Origin: Aldehydirespirator sp965204415
Lineage (GTDB): Bacteria > Actinomycetota > Acidimicrobiia > Acidimicrobiales > Aldehydirespiratoraceae
Direction of reading: 5' to 3'
NCBI GenBank assembly: GCA_965204415.1
Contig: CBDBEL010000003.1
Location: forward strand, 310,001 to 374,000
DNA length: 64,000 nt
Shown: positions 32,830 through 41,261 of the stretch, in pieces
How the letters are laid out: every line of letters starts with the position of its first letter
Numbering within the stretch: the first letter of the stretch is position 1
Translations under genes and position numbers: made by a program
The notes under the pieces: generated by a model
Told to the model about the DNA's origin: nothing
The model's database searches: none
The model's input: the letters and a program-made list of their open reading frames with translations, nothing else

Positions 32830-34914
32830 CTAGCGCTGGGCGCCGAACCAGGCGTCGTGGAGCCGCTGGTAGATGCCGCTCTCGATGAGATCGAGCAGGG
32901 CGAGATCGATCCTCTCCTGAAGCTCGGCATCGTCCTCGCTGAGCATCAGGCCGTACTGGACCCTCTGGAAGTCGGCACCGACCGTCGCGACCTCACCGGC
33001 GCCCTCCCGGGCGGCGTGGAACTGGAGCACGGGAGCGTCGAACACGACCGCATCCACCTGGCCCTCCGACAGGAGGGGGTACGCGTCCTCGATGTTGTCC
33101 ACGAGTACGGGGCCCACCCCGATGGTGGGCAGGTACGCCTCGCCCGCGGAGTGGGTGGCGGTGGCGACCCGTCGGCCCACCAGGTCTGACGGCCCCGAGA
33201 TCTCCGACCGGAGCTCGCTGACGGCCAGAGAGGAGGCGATGGCCGCGGTGAAGCTGGCGAACACGAGCGTGCCGAGCGCGATCCACACCAGAGCGAGCAG
33301 GCGACCTCTCGTGCCCCGAGCAACCTTGTCGCCGTAGCCGACCGTGCTCATAGTCACTACCGACCAGTAGAACGAGTCCCAGATGCCACGGCGATACGGG
33401 GTGGCGAAGTCGGGGTTGCTATGGCGCTCCAACCACCAGATCAGGTGGGCGGCGACCAGCACCGCCACTCCGAACACCACCAGGAGCCAGGGCAGGTCCG
33501 ACGAGGCGATGGCTCGGAAGAACGCGGCTATCCGGTCGACCACGCCGCGTGAGGACTCGTTGAGAACCAGGATGGTCAGGCCCGAGTCGAGCACGGGCAG
33601 CGAGAAGTCGACGACCTCCTCGCGCGACTCGGTGATGGCCACCCCGCCCAGACCCACCTGGGCCACGCCGCGACTGATGTCGTCGACTTGCTTGGCCACC
33701 GTGTCCACCGCGTAGATCTCGGCGGACATGCCCAGCTTGGCCGCAACCAGTTGCACCAATTCCACCTCGAACCCGCTGTAGGTGCGGTTCTCGTAGATCA
33801 CGAAGGGAGGCAGGGCCCGCGCCGCCACCACCAGCGTGCCGCCGGCCTCCGCCTCGTCGCCCGCAGAGTCGTCCAGCCCGATCGCGTCGGGATCGGCGGC
33901 GGAGACCCACCGGTTGACGAGCGCCGCGTTGGCGGCCACCCACTCCTCGGCGTGGCGCCTGATGTCCGAAGGGTCCCCGCCCAGAGTCACCATCCGGACG
34001 TTCTGCGCCGATATGTCAGCAAGAGGGATCACCACCTGCTCCAGCAGGGTGCGCACCGACGGATTCGCGTCCAGGAAGTCCGAGTTGGCGACCGCCCGGA
34101 TGTCGTTGGGGGGCCAGCCGGTCTGGCAGGGATCGTTGGCGCATCCGTCGATCCCGGCGATGGCCGTCCGGTCCAGCGCCGAGGCCTGGTCCGGGGGCAG
34201 CGACGGGAACGGGGTCTCCAACCACACGACGTCAGAGCCGGGAACCAGCTCGCCCACCGTCCAGTTGGGCGTCCATGTGAAATAGAGGACGGGCTGGCCG
34301 GACCGGAAACGGTCAATGGTCTCGGTGATCAGGGGCGAGTAGTCGCCCTGCACGTGTTCGACCGTGCCGGCCAGGCCGTAGACCTCCAGATGGTGGTCGA
34401 TGGTGGCCGCGCAAGACCATCCGACATTGCAGCCCACCAGGTCGGCCCGGCCGTCCCCGTCATGATCGAAGAGCGCGGCCACCGCGGGATCGGCGAGGTC
34501 TCCGAGGTTGAAGATCCCGTGGGCCGCCGCCGTGGCGGCATCGACGAAGTAGCCCTGAAGGGCCCCGTCGTCCACCGCGGTGCCGACCCTGGATACGGGG
34601 GCGTCGTCGGCGATGAACACTTCGTGTGCGGGGAACCAGCCGTTGGCCCACAAGTCGACCTCGCCCGCAGCCACAGCCTCGTAGAACTCAGCGTTGTCCA
34701 TCGTGACCGGGCCGTCCACCCGGTAGCCGAGCTGCTCCAGGAGCAGCCGGAAGACCTCCGCCTGGAACCAGCCGGTGTCCCAGGTGGCCCGGGCCAGACG
34801 GACGCGGGGGGCGTCGTCGGAGGCGTCCTGAGCCGCCGCGGCACCCAACGGAAGGGTCAGGGTGACCATCACGAGCACCACGATGGCAATTGAGGCTCGT
34901 CGCATATGCGGCAC
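32830..34914 (-). CDS. Betaine-binding domain fused to GluR0-type ligand-gated K+ channel
   Basis: This 694-residue protein (GTG 34914; ATG 34905 possible) is one continuous frame with five parts. Residues 1-28 are a Sec signal. About 38-340 is a ProX/OpuAC glycine-betaine-binding domain, with tryptophans W45, W49, W89, W93, W166 and W218 and a DHDGDGRAD loop (150-158) like a calcium-binding loop. About 359-453 is ligand lobe S1, ending ITESREEVVDFSLP, with R431 at the place of the carboxylate-binding Arg of glutamate receptors. About 474-560 is helix-pore-helix with the K+ filter TVGYGD (524-529) and SFTAAIASSL (554-563), resembling the receptor gating motif SYTANLAAF. About 572-690 is lobe S2, with D626 in VVFDAPVL. 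GluR0-type channels normally lack the front domain. It is divergent from a BCCT betaine carrier. Domain calls are firm; ligand gating by betaine is inference. Confidence 0.92.
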   Translation of the reverse strand: MPHMRRASIAIVVLVMVTLTLPLGAAAAQDASDDAPRVRLARATWDTGWFQAEVFRLLLEQLGYRVDGPVTMDNAEFYEAVAAGEVDLWANGWFPAHEVFIADDAPVSRVGTAVDDGALQGYFVDAATAAAHGIFNLGDLADPAVAALFDHDGDGRADLVGCNVGWSCAATIDHHLEVYGLAGTVEHVQGDYSPLITETIDRFRSGQPVLYFTWTPNWTVGELVPGSDVVWLETPFPSLPPDQASALDRTAIAGIDGCANDPCQTGWPPNDIRAVANSDFLDANPSVRTLLEQVVIPLADISAQNVRMVTLGGDPSDIRRHAEEWVAANAALVNRWVSAADPDAIGLDDSAGDEAEAGGTLVVAARALPPFVIYENRTYSGFEVELVQLVAAKLGMSAEIYAVDTVAKQVDDISRGVAQVGLGGVAITESREEVVDFSLPVLDSGLTILVLNESSRGVVDRIAAFFRAIASSDLPWLLVVFGVAVLVAAHLIWWLERHSNPDFATPYRRGIWDSFYWSVVTMSTVGYGDKVARGTRGRLLALVWIALGTLVFASFTAAIASSLAVSELRSEISGPSDLVGRRVATATHSAGEAYLPTIGVGPVLVDNIEDAYPLLSEGQVDAVVFDAPVLQFHAAREGAGEVATVGADFQRVQYGLMLSEDDAELQERIDLALLDLIESGIYQRLHDAWFGAQR

Positions 34915-34922
34915 CCGGATAG

Positions 34923-34957
34923 ACGCGACGCAAGGCTAGCTCATACGAGCGTCGCGT
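34923..34957. promoter_or_regulatory. Inverted repeat upstream of channel gene
   Basis: ACGCGACGC (34923-34931) and GCGTCGCGT (34949-34957) are perfect complements separated by 17 bases, starting 8 bases before the channel gene's GTG. It could be an operator or a leader hairpin controlling the channel gene. Confidence 0.45.
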
Positions 34958-34985
34958 TATTGCTGGTGGTGTAATCGTTACCAGA

Positions 34986-34999
34986 ATAGCGATCGCTAT
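34986..34999. promoter_or_regulatory. 14-bp perfect palindrome in divergent promoter region
   Basis: ATAGCGATCGCTAT is a perfect palindrome in the AT-rich middle of the channel/BCCT intergenic region, about 70 bases from one start and 130 from the other. Place and symmetry suggest a dimeric regulator site shared by both directions. It contains the octamer GCGATCGC. Confidence 0.5.
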
Positions 35000-35127
35000 C
35001 AAACGCCGAATCTGCACAGACCCGGAATCCGTGTTACGGTCTCGCGCTGAGCTTGGATACCGGGAGGCCCGGCGCACCTGTGCCGAGTCCGTCCAGGCCT
35101 AAGGGGAGACGACCCGGAAGGACCGTC

Positions 35128-36951
35128 ATGGAAGAGGCAGAAGGCACGGCGTCGGAGGATCCGCGCATCCACCGATCGCCGGACGATACCGACATCAATC
35201 TGACAGAAGCGACCCTCGCCCTGCACGACTGGGAAGAGGAGGAGGAACGCCGCCGGGAGGAGGCGATCCGCAACCGCAAGTCGTTCGAGGGTCTTCAGAT
35301 CGATCCCGACATCGACTTCTACCCGGAGGTGGCCGACCGCGAGCCCGGGGACCGCAACATCGTGCGGGCCGGGTTCGACATCCACCCGCAGGTGACGTTC
35401 TGGGCGTCGGGGTTCCTGGTGGTGTTCATCCTGTTGTCGATATTCGTCGACGCCACCCAGGACCTGTTCAGCGAGATTCTCGACTTCATCAACGGGTCGC
35501 TCGGCTGGTTCTACATCCTCGACTTCAACATCTTCGTGCTGGTGGCCCTCTACTTCGCCTTCAGCCGCTACGGGAAGATCAAGTTGGGCGGTCCGTTCGC
35601 CCGACCGGAGTTCTCCACTCCCTCGTGGTATGCGATGCTGCTGTCGGCGGGGTTGGGCATCGGGCTGATGTTCTGGGGGGTCGCCGAGCCGATCTTCCAC
35701 TTCACGTCCCCGGCGCCGCTGTTCGATGTGGATCCCGGCAGCGCGGACGCGGGCAAGGCCGCTCTGGCCACTACCTACCTGCATTGGGGCATTCACGGTT
35801 GGGCCCTGTACGGGCTGACGGCGCTGGCTTTGGGCTTCTTCGCCTACAACCGGGGTCTGCCGCTCACGTTCCGCTCGATCTTCTACCCGATTCTCGGACC
35901 GAGGATCTACGGCACTTGGGGCCATGTCATCGACATCCTCACCGTCATCGCCACGTTGTTCGGGCTGGCCACATCGCTGGGTTTCGGTGCGCAGCAGGCG
36001 TCCGCCGGTCTCAACAAGCTCTTCGGTCTGCCCGACGACCTCTGGTTCCAGATCGTCCTGATCCTCGGCATCACCGCGCTGGCCACCATCTCGGTGGTGG
36101 CGGGGCTCGATGCGGGGGTCAAGCGGCTCAGCGAGCTGAACATCTGGCTGGCCGGAGCCTTCCTGATCTTCATGCTGCTGGTCGGCCCGACGCTGTTCAT
36201 CCTGTCGCTGTACACCCAGAGCCTCGGCTACTACGTCCAGGTTCTGCCGGAGTTCTCGTTCTGGAACGCAGCCTTCGAAGAGACCCAGTGGCAGGCGTGG
36301 TGGACGATCTTCTACTGGGGATGGTGGATCTCGTGGTCGCCGTTCGTGGGAATGTTCATCGCGAGGATCTCCAAGGGACGCTCGGTGCGCGAGCTGCTGG
36401 TCGGAGTCATCTTCCTGCCGTCGATCCTGTGCTTCCTGTGGATGTCGGTCTTCGGCGGCTCGGCCATCAACCTGCAGATGACCGGCGAGCGCGACGTGGC
36501 CACCGCGGTCAACGACAACGTGGCCACCGCCCTGTTCGACATGCTGGAGGCGTTCCCGCTCACCGGCATCGTCTCGTTCATCGGCGTGCTGCTGCTGGTG
36601 TCGTTCTTCGTGACCTCCTCTGACTCGGGATCGCTGGTGGTCGACCACCTCACCTCAGGCGGCAAGCTCGACTCGCCCAAGCCACAGAGAGTGTTCTGGG
36701 CCGTTATGGAGGGTCTGGTGGCGATCGCTCTGCTGATCGGTGGCGGGCTCGGCGCCCTGCAGACCGCGGCGGTCTCGATCGGACTGCCCTTCGCAGTGAT
36801 CCTGTTGATCATGTGCTGGAGCATGAAGAAGGCCTTCACCGAGGAGCTCGACCTGCTCGAGAGCCACTACGACGAACAGATCTTCCGGTCCCAGCACAGC
36901 GGCCTGATCGCCCAAGTGAAAGAACGGCTCGTAGAGGGGCCGGCGAAGTGA
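35128..36951 (+). CDS. BCCT-family betaine/choline/carnitine transporter
   Basis: This 607-residue sodium-coupled-type osmolyte carrier starts at ATG 35128, behind GGAAGG with 6-base spacing. An acidic N-terminal tail of about 90 residues precedes twelve membrane segments. Family markers are the glycine stretch AGLGIGLMFWGVAEP, the betaine-cage helix YLHWGIHGWALYGL (Trp pair as in BetP) and the signature WWISWSPFVGMFIARISKGRS. The C-terminal tail is short, without the long charged osmosensing tail of BetP. It is divergent from the betaine-domain channel and followed, 31 bases on, by a betaine-binding protein, so uptake of glycine betaine or a relative is the likely job. Confidence 0.93.
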   Translation: MEEAEGTASEDPRIHRSPDDTDINLTEATLALHDWEEEEERRREEAIRNRKSFEGLQIDPDIDFYPEVADREPGDRNIVRAGFDIHPQVTFWASGFLVVFILLSIFVDATQDLFSEILDFINGSLGWFYILDFNIFVLVALYFAFSRYGKIKLGGPFARPEFSTPSWYAMLLSAGLGIGLMFWGVAEPIFHFTSPAPLFDVDPGSADAGKAALATTYLHWGIHGWALYGLTALALGFFAYNRGLPLTFRSIFYPILGPRIYGTWGHVIDILTVIATLFGLATSLGFGAQQASAGLNKLFGLPDDLWFQIVLILGITALATISVVAGLDAGVKRLSELNIWLAGAFLIFMLLVGPTLFILSLYTQSLGYYVQVLPEFSFWNAAFEETQWQAWWTIFYWGWWISWSPFVGMFIARISKGRSVRELLVGVIFLPSILCFLWMSVFGGSAINLQMTGERDVATAVNDNVATALFDMLEAFPLTGIVSFIGVLLLVSFFVTSSDSGSLVVDHLTSGGKLDSPKPQRVFWAVMEGLVAIALLIGGGLGALQTAAVSIGLPFAVILLIMCWSMKKAFTEELDLLESHYDEQIFRSQHSGLIAQVKERLVEGPAK

Positions 36952-36982
36952 CGGGCGGACCTGAGAAGGGAGGAGGCACAGA

Positions 36983-37999
36983 ATGAGAAAGCAACAGCGC
37001 AATGCCTTGGTCCTGGTCGGAGCGTTGGCCGCCCTGGTCGTCGTGGCCCTCGTCGTGATCTTCAGCGGCGAGGAGGAGGACAACACGGTGACCATGGCCC
37101 GGGCCGACTGGTCCAGCGGCTACATGCAGGCCGAGATCTACGCCCAGCTCATCGGCGAGCTCGGCTACACGGTGTCGGATCCCGCCGAACACACCCTCAA
37201 CCCCAACGCCTTCTATCCGGCGCTGGACAGCGGTCAGTACGACCTGTGGGTCAACGGCTGGTTCCCGACCCACGACATCTACCTCACCGCAGAAACAGCC
37301 GCCGGACTGGAATATGACCGCACCATCGAAGCAGTCGGATACCAAGTCCAATCCGGCGCGCTCCAGGGATACATGATCGACAAGGCCACCGCGGACGCCA
37401 TGGGCATCACCTCGATGAGCCAGCTGGCGGACTCATCGGTCGCCGCGGTGTTCGATCAGGACGGCGACGGCCTCGCCGACCTGATCGGATGCAACGAGGG
37501 CTGGGGCTGCGCAACGATCATCGACAACCACATCACCGAGCACGGCTGGGGCGACAATGTGGAGCAGGTGTCGGGCACTTACGGCGATCTGATGCAGGGA
37601 GTCCAGGACCGGGTGGCAGCCGGCGATCCGGTGCTGTTCTATGCCTGGACCCCCAACTGGACCTACGAAGTGCTCGTGCCAGGTGTGGACGCGGTCTGGC
37701 TGGAGTCGGCGGCCCTGGAGGACGATGAGGGCACCACCGAGGTCCGGGGACTGGCCGGCTGTGCCGGCAACCCCTGCGACTTGGGATGGCCGGTCAACAG
37801 CATCCGTGCCGTGGCCAACAGCGACTTCCTCGACGACAACGCCGACATCCGGCGCCTGCTCGAAGAGGTACAGATCCCGCTGGCCGACATCGCCGCCCAG
37901 AACGCCAAGGCGAACCGCAACGCCAAGGCCGACGCAGCCGCCTGGATCGCAGACAACCGGGCCCTGGTCGACATCTGGCTGACCAACGCTCGCGGCTGA
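36983..37999 (+). CDS. ProX/OpuAC-type glycine-betaine-binding protein, membrane-anchored
   Basis: This 338-residue protein has an uncleaved-looking N-terminal helix (residues 8-28) without a lipobox, then one OpuAC domain. GGAGG stands 9 bases before the ATG. Aromatic ligand-box candidates lie in RADWSSGYMQ, VNGWFPTH, EGWGC and TPNWTYE; a DQDGDGLAD loop could bind calcium. A hand alignment of 60 residues starting at GALQGY gives 38 identities with the front domain of the divergent channel, so the two are close paralogues. No ABC permease or ATPase for betaine accompanies it; it may feed the BCCT carrier or act as a buffer or sensor. Confidence 0.9.
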   Translation: MRKQQRNALVLVGALAALVVVALVVIFSGEEEDNTVTMARADWSSGYMQAEIYAQLIGELGYTVSDPAEHTLNPNAFYPALDSGQYDLWVNGWFPTHDIYLTAETAAGLEYDRTIEAVGYQVQSGALQGYMIDKATADAMGITSMSQLADSSVAAVFDQDGDGLADLIGCNEGWGCATIIDNHITEHGWGDNVEQVSGTYGDLMQGVQDRVAAGDPVLFYAWTPNWTYEVLVPGVDAVWLESAALEDDEGTTEVRGLAGCAGNPCDLGWPVNSIRAVANSDFLDDNADIRRLLEEVQIPLADIAAQNAKANRNAKADAAAWIADNRALVDIWLTNARG

Positions 38000-38187
38000 G
38001 CAACAACCATTCTCACCCCCGAACGGGAGTCGGGTCACGTTGGCCGTCGGCGTGGCTCGACTGCCGTTCGCGTCAACCCCCAACGGCCGCCGCGCCACCG
38101 CGTCGTGCGGGTGCGCCCCATCGGCCTGACCCACCTGACAGAGCACCAGGGAACTTCACGACTGCTCCCTAGGCCAGCCGGTCGGGG

Positions 38188-39018
38188 TCAGTCCATGACT
38201 TGGGGCATGCGCTCCTTGAAGATCCGCAGCGCCTCCCTGAGCCCGTGGCTGCGCACCAGCTCGTCGAATTCGGTGGAGCCCTCGCGGTTGGCCAGGCGCA
38301 GCGTGGTGATGTCCTGACCCATGGCCACCACCCGGTCCAGCCCCATCAGCTCGTAGATGCGCTGCAGGTGTCGCCGGTTGTGGTTCAGGCCGGGCCGCGG
38401 GATGTTGGCGAACCGCCCGGTGTAGCGACCCACCGCCTCGTCCAGTTCGTCACCGGGCACGACCGCGTTGACGATGCCCCAGGCCAGGGCCCGCTCGGCC
38501 GAGATGCGCCCACCGGTGAGCAGCACCTCGTTGGCGCGGGCCCGCCCGATGGTGAACGGGAGCACCAGTGACGTCGCCCCCATCCCGAACGCGGCCTCGG
38601 TGTAGCCGAAGAAGGCATCATCGGAGCACACGATCAAGTCGCAGCAGGTGGCCAGGTCGAACGCCCCGCCCACGCAGGCGCCCCGCACCGAGGCGATCGT
38701 TGGGATCGGCGACGACAGGATGTCCCGGAAGGCGTCGAAGCTGTCGGACACCTGCACGATCCACCCGCCCAGGGTGTCGGGCCGGTTGGTGCCCGACAGG
38801 TCGAAGCCGGCCGAGAACGCCCGGCCCGTGCCCTCGATCACCACCGAATGGATGTCGCCGCGTTCGCCGAAGCCCTTGAGGGCTGCGCTCAGTTCCAGGA
38901 GCATGGCCGAACTCAGCGGGTTCAGCTTGGCGGGCCGGTTGAACCGTATGCGGCCGACGCGGTGGCCCTCGCTGACCACTATCAGGGGCTGAGCGTCGGC
39001 CCCGGCGGATGAAGTCAT
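38188..39018 (-). CDS. Enoyl-CoA hydratase/isomerase family protein
   Basis: This 276-residue crotonase-fold protein starts at ATG 39018, with GGAG upstream. The oxyanion-hole region is RAFSAGFDLSG and the second is RGACVGGAFDLATCCD. The first catalytic Glu of true hydratases (in GGGxEL) is replaced here by Asp (GGAFDL), while the second is present in GYTEAAFGM. Hydratase, isomerase or other crotonase chemistry is possible. It overlaps the acyl-CoA synthetase stop by 4 bases (ATGA) and is its operon partner. Confidence 0.87.
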   Translation of the reverse strand: MTSSAGADAQPLIVVSEGHRVGRIRFNRPAKLNPLSSAMLLELSAALKGFGERGDIHSVVIEGTGRAFSAGFDLSGTNRPDTLGGWIVQVSDSFDAFRDILSSPIPTIASVRGACVGGAFDLATCCDLIVCSDDAFFGYTEAAFGMGATSLVLPFTIGRARANEVLLTGGRISAERALAWGIVNAVVPGDELDEAVGRYTGRFANIPRPGLNHNRRHLQRIYELMGLDRVVAMGQDITTLRLANREGSTEFDELVRSHGLREALRIFKERMPQVMD

Positions 39019-41096
39019 GACTCGTTCTCCTCGCACACGACCCTGGCGTCAAGTCCTATCACAGCTCCGGCCCCGCACCGGAGCGGGTTGACCTCCGCTG
39101 AGAGGACCTCCCGACGCTCGTCGAGCAACGTCACCAAGCACTGCAGGACGGAATGGACGGCAGCGACGTCGATCCTTGGCTCGCTCCCCCGCCAGATCAG
39201 GTCCCTGGATCGCAGGCCGGCAAGCATCGCGTCGAAGGTGGCCGCGTCCACCGGGGCGAAGCCCAGTGAGATGTCGTCGATCTGCTCGGTGTGGGTCCCA
39301 CCGACTCCGAGGAGGGCCACGATCCCGAACCGCCCGGTTCTTCGGGCGCCGACGATCAACTCGACGGAGCCCGGCATGGAGGCGTCGGGCTCGACGGCGA
39401 ACTCGTCGGCCCCGAGGTCGCGCTGCATCCGCCCGACGGCCGCAGCCGCGGACGCTGCGTCCGGCAGGCCCAGCTCGACTCCGCCGCCGCGGGACTTGTG
39501 GACCCGTCCCAGCGCCTTCACCACCATCGGCGCAGGCAGGCCGTCGGTGGACAGCACGTCCTCGGGGCCGGCCGCCGGTTTGCTCGGCACCAGCGGGACC
39601 CCGTAGCGCCCGAGCAGGTCCCGGGCCTGGAAGTAGCTGAGGTTCCGGGCGCCGGGCCGCGAACTCTCGATGTCGCCGGCCTGCGCTCCGGATCCGGCAT
39701 CAGCGACGCCGAGACTGAGCAGCCTGGCCGCATGGTCGAGTTGGCGAACCACGAGAACACCGCCCCCCACCAGCTCCTCGAACAGGCCGGGCGCGGGTCT
39801 GAACGACTGCATCAGCACCGGGACGCCGGTGCGCTCGCTGGTGTCGGTGATCGCGCTCACCGCCCGGCGCTCCTCGGCCTCGAAGGTCTCGATGTCCTCC
39901 CGTTCCGGGTTCATCCCGATCAGGTCACCGAACTGGCCCACGATCAGCACCTGGTCGACCTCGCCGCTCTCGGCCAGCACCCTGACCGTGTCGGCGTACA
40001 CCATCGGACTCTCGCGCACCGCCCCGACGAGAGCCAGGTCGACGGGATTGTCGGCCAGCTCCTTGGCTCCGGGGCGGAGCCCCACCCGGTCGCGGGTCTG
40101 ATCGCTGAGACTGGGCAGCACGAGCCCGGCCCGACCGAGGACATCGGCGGCCAGTGCCACCGCGCCGCCGCCCTCGGAGAGAACGGCGACCCTGCGTCCC
40201 GCGGCCCAGCGCCGCCTGACCGCCACGCAGGCGAGGTCGACCGCGTCGGCGGGAGAGGTCGCCAACCACGCTCCCGACTGCTCGCACACCGCCCTCAGCA
40301 CCCGTGCGTCGGTGGCCAGTGCGCCGGTGTGGGAGGCGACCGCCCGGGCTGAGGCACCGGTGTCGCCCGCAGGCATGACGACCACCGCCATGTCCCGGTG
40401 CCGGGCGTATTCGAGTGCGGCCCGGAAGTCCTGACCGTCGAGCGGATCCTCCAGATAGACGATGACCGCCTCCGAGTGCTCGTCGTCGGCCAGGGCCTGG
40501 ATGGCCCCACTGGCGGTCAGGCAGTACTGATCGCCCACTCCCAGGAAGGTCGAGAGCCCGACGCCGCGGGCGTAGAGCTCCAGCGCTAGGTCGGCCGACA
40601 CCGTTCCGCTCTGGCTGACCACCGCCACCCGGCCGGGATCGCGGGGCTCGCCGTGCAGCAGGGGCGGAGCCAGGTCGAGCCGGGTGTGGGTACACACCAG
40701 CCCCATCGTGTTGGGTCCCAGCACCACCATTTGAGCCTCGGCGATCCGGTCGAGCAGGGGGTCGTCGCGGCCGGTGAAGGGCGTGGCGATGGTGACTACC
40801 GCTTTCGAGCCGAGCTCCAGGCACAGCTCGATCTGCTGGCGCGACCCCGCGTCCCCGATGAGCAGCACCACCAGTTCGGGGACCTCGGGCAGCGCTTCGA
40901 TGCTCGGATACCAGCCGGCATCGGGCTCGTCGACCGAGCGGCTGATGTAATAGTTGGTCCGCACCGCGGACCCCTGCTCCATACCCCGAACGAACAGGAA
41001 GCCCCATCGGGAGGCCCGCCTGGAGGCGCCGACCAGGGCGACACTGCGCGGATCGAGGAGTGATTCAAGCCCGGAGGCGACTCTTCCGTTGCTCAT
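39015..41096 (-). CDS. NDP-forming acyl-CoA synthetase (ACD-type, fused alpha-beta)
   Basis: This 693-residue protein starts at ATG 41096. It joins a CoA-binding domain (SVALVGASRRASRWGF), a succinyl-CoA-synthetase-like ligase domain (GRVAVVSQSGTVSADLAL) and a C-terminal ATP-grasp domain (ARDLLGRYGVPLVPSKPA, MVVKALGRVHKSRGGGVELG). The phosphorylated His is expected in ASHTGALATDA. These enzymes activate acids to CoA thioesters or make ATP or GTP from acyl-CoA. Coupling to an enoyl-CoA hydratase suggests a beta-oxidation-like pathway. The residues before ATG 41096 are Arg-rich and not family-like. Confidence 0.9.
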   Translation of the reverse strand: MSNGRVASGLESLLDPRSVALVGASRRASRWGFLFVRGMEQGSAVRTNYYISRSVDEPDAGWYPSIEALPEVPELVVLLIGDAGSRQQIELCLELGSKAVVTIATPFTGRDDPLLDRIAEAQMVVLGPNTMGLVCTHTRLDLAPPLLHGEPRDPGRVAVVSQSGTVSADLALELYARGVGLSTFLGVGDQYCLTASGAIQALADDEHSEAVIVYLEDPLDGQDFRAALEYARHRDMAVVVMPAGDTGASARAVASHTGALATDARVLRAVCEQSGAWLATSPADAVDLACVAVRRRWAAGRRVAVLSEGGGAVALAADVLGRAGLVLPSLSDQTRDRVGLRPGAKELADNPVDLALVGAVRESPMVYADTVRVLAESGEVDQVLIVGQFGDLIGMNPEREDIETFEAEERRAVSAITDTSERTGVPVLMQSFRPAPGLFEELVGGGVLVVRQLDHAARLLSLGVADAGSGAQAGDIESSRPGARNLSYFQARDLLGRYGVPLVPSKPAAGPEDVLSTDGLPAPMVVKALGRVHKSRGGGVELGLPDAASAAAAVGRMQRDLGADEFAVEPDASMPGSVELIVGARRTGRFGIVALLGVGGTHTEQIDDISLGFAPVDAATFDAMLAGLRSRDLIWRGSEPRIDVAAVHSVLQCLVTLLDERREVLSAEVNPLRCGAGAVIGLDARVVCEENES

Positions 41097-41261
41097 GAAT
41101 TGTCGCCTACCCGATCGGCCTCTGCGCCTGCCGAACCTACCGCGCGGCCGCCGCTGGCGCTGCAACGGCTGCCGCAGTAGTGTTGCCCACATCGCATCGG
41201 CACTGCCACTGGCGCGTGCCGGCCGCGATCAGGGGCAATCAACGACACATCGGGGGAAACG

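Noticed and set aside
32830..34914. Reading the gene as an ordinary amino-acid ABC binding protein
   Set aside because: The TVGYGD filter between two membrane helices that split the SBP_bac_3 domain is the hallmark of a receptor channel, and no ABC permease is adjacent.
34960..34988. TTGCTG with a -10 partner as the BCCT promoter
   Set aside because: At 17-18 base spacing the -10 position reads AGAATA or GAATAG, too poor to call a promoter.
38000..38187. Terminator between the betaine-binding protein and the enoyl-CoA hydratase
   Set aside because: Only short stems of five or so pairs were found (for example CCCGA/TCGGG); none stands out from background in GC-rich DNA.
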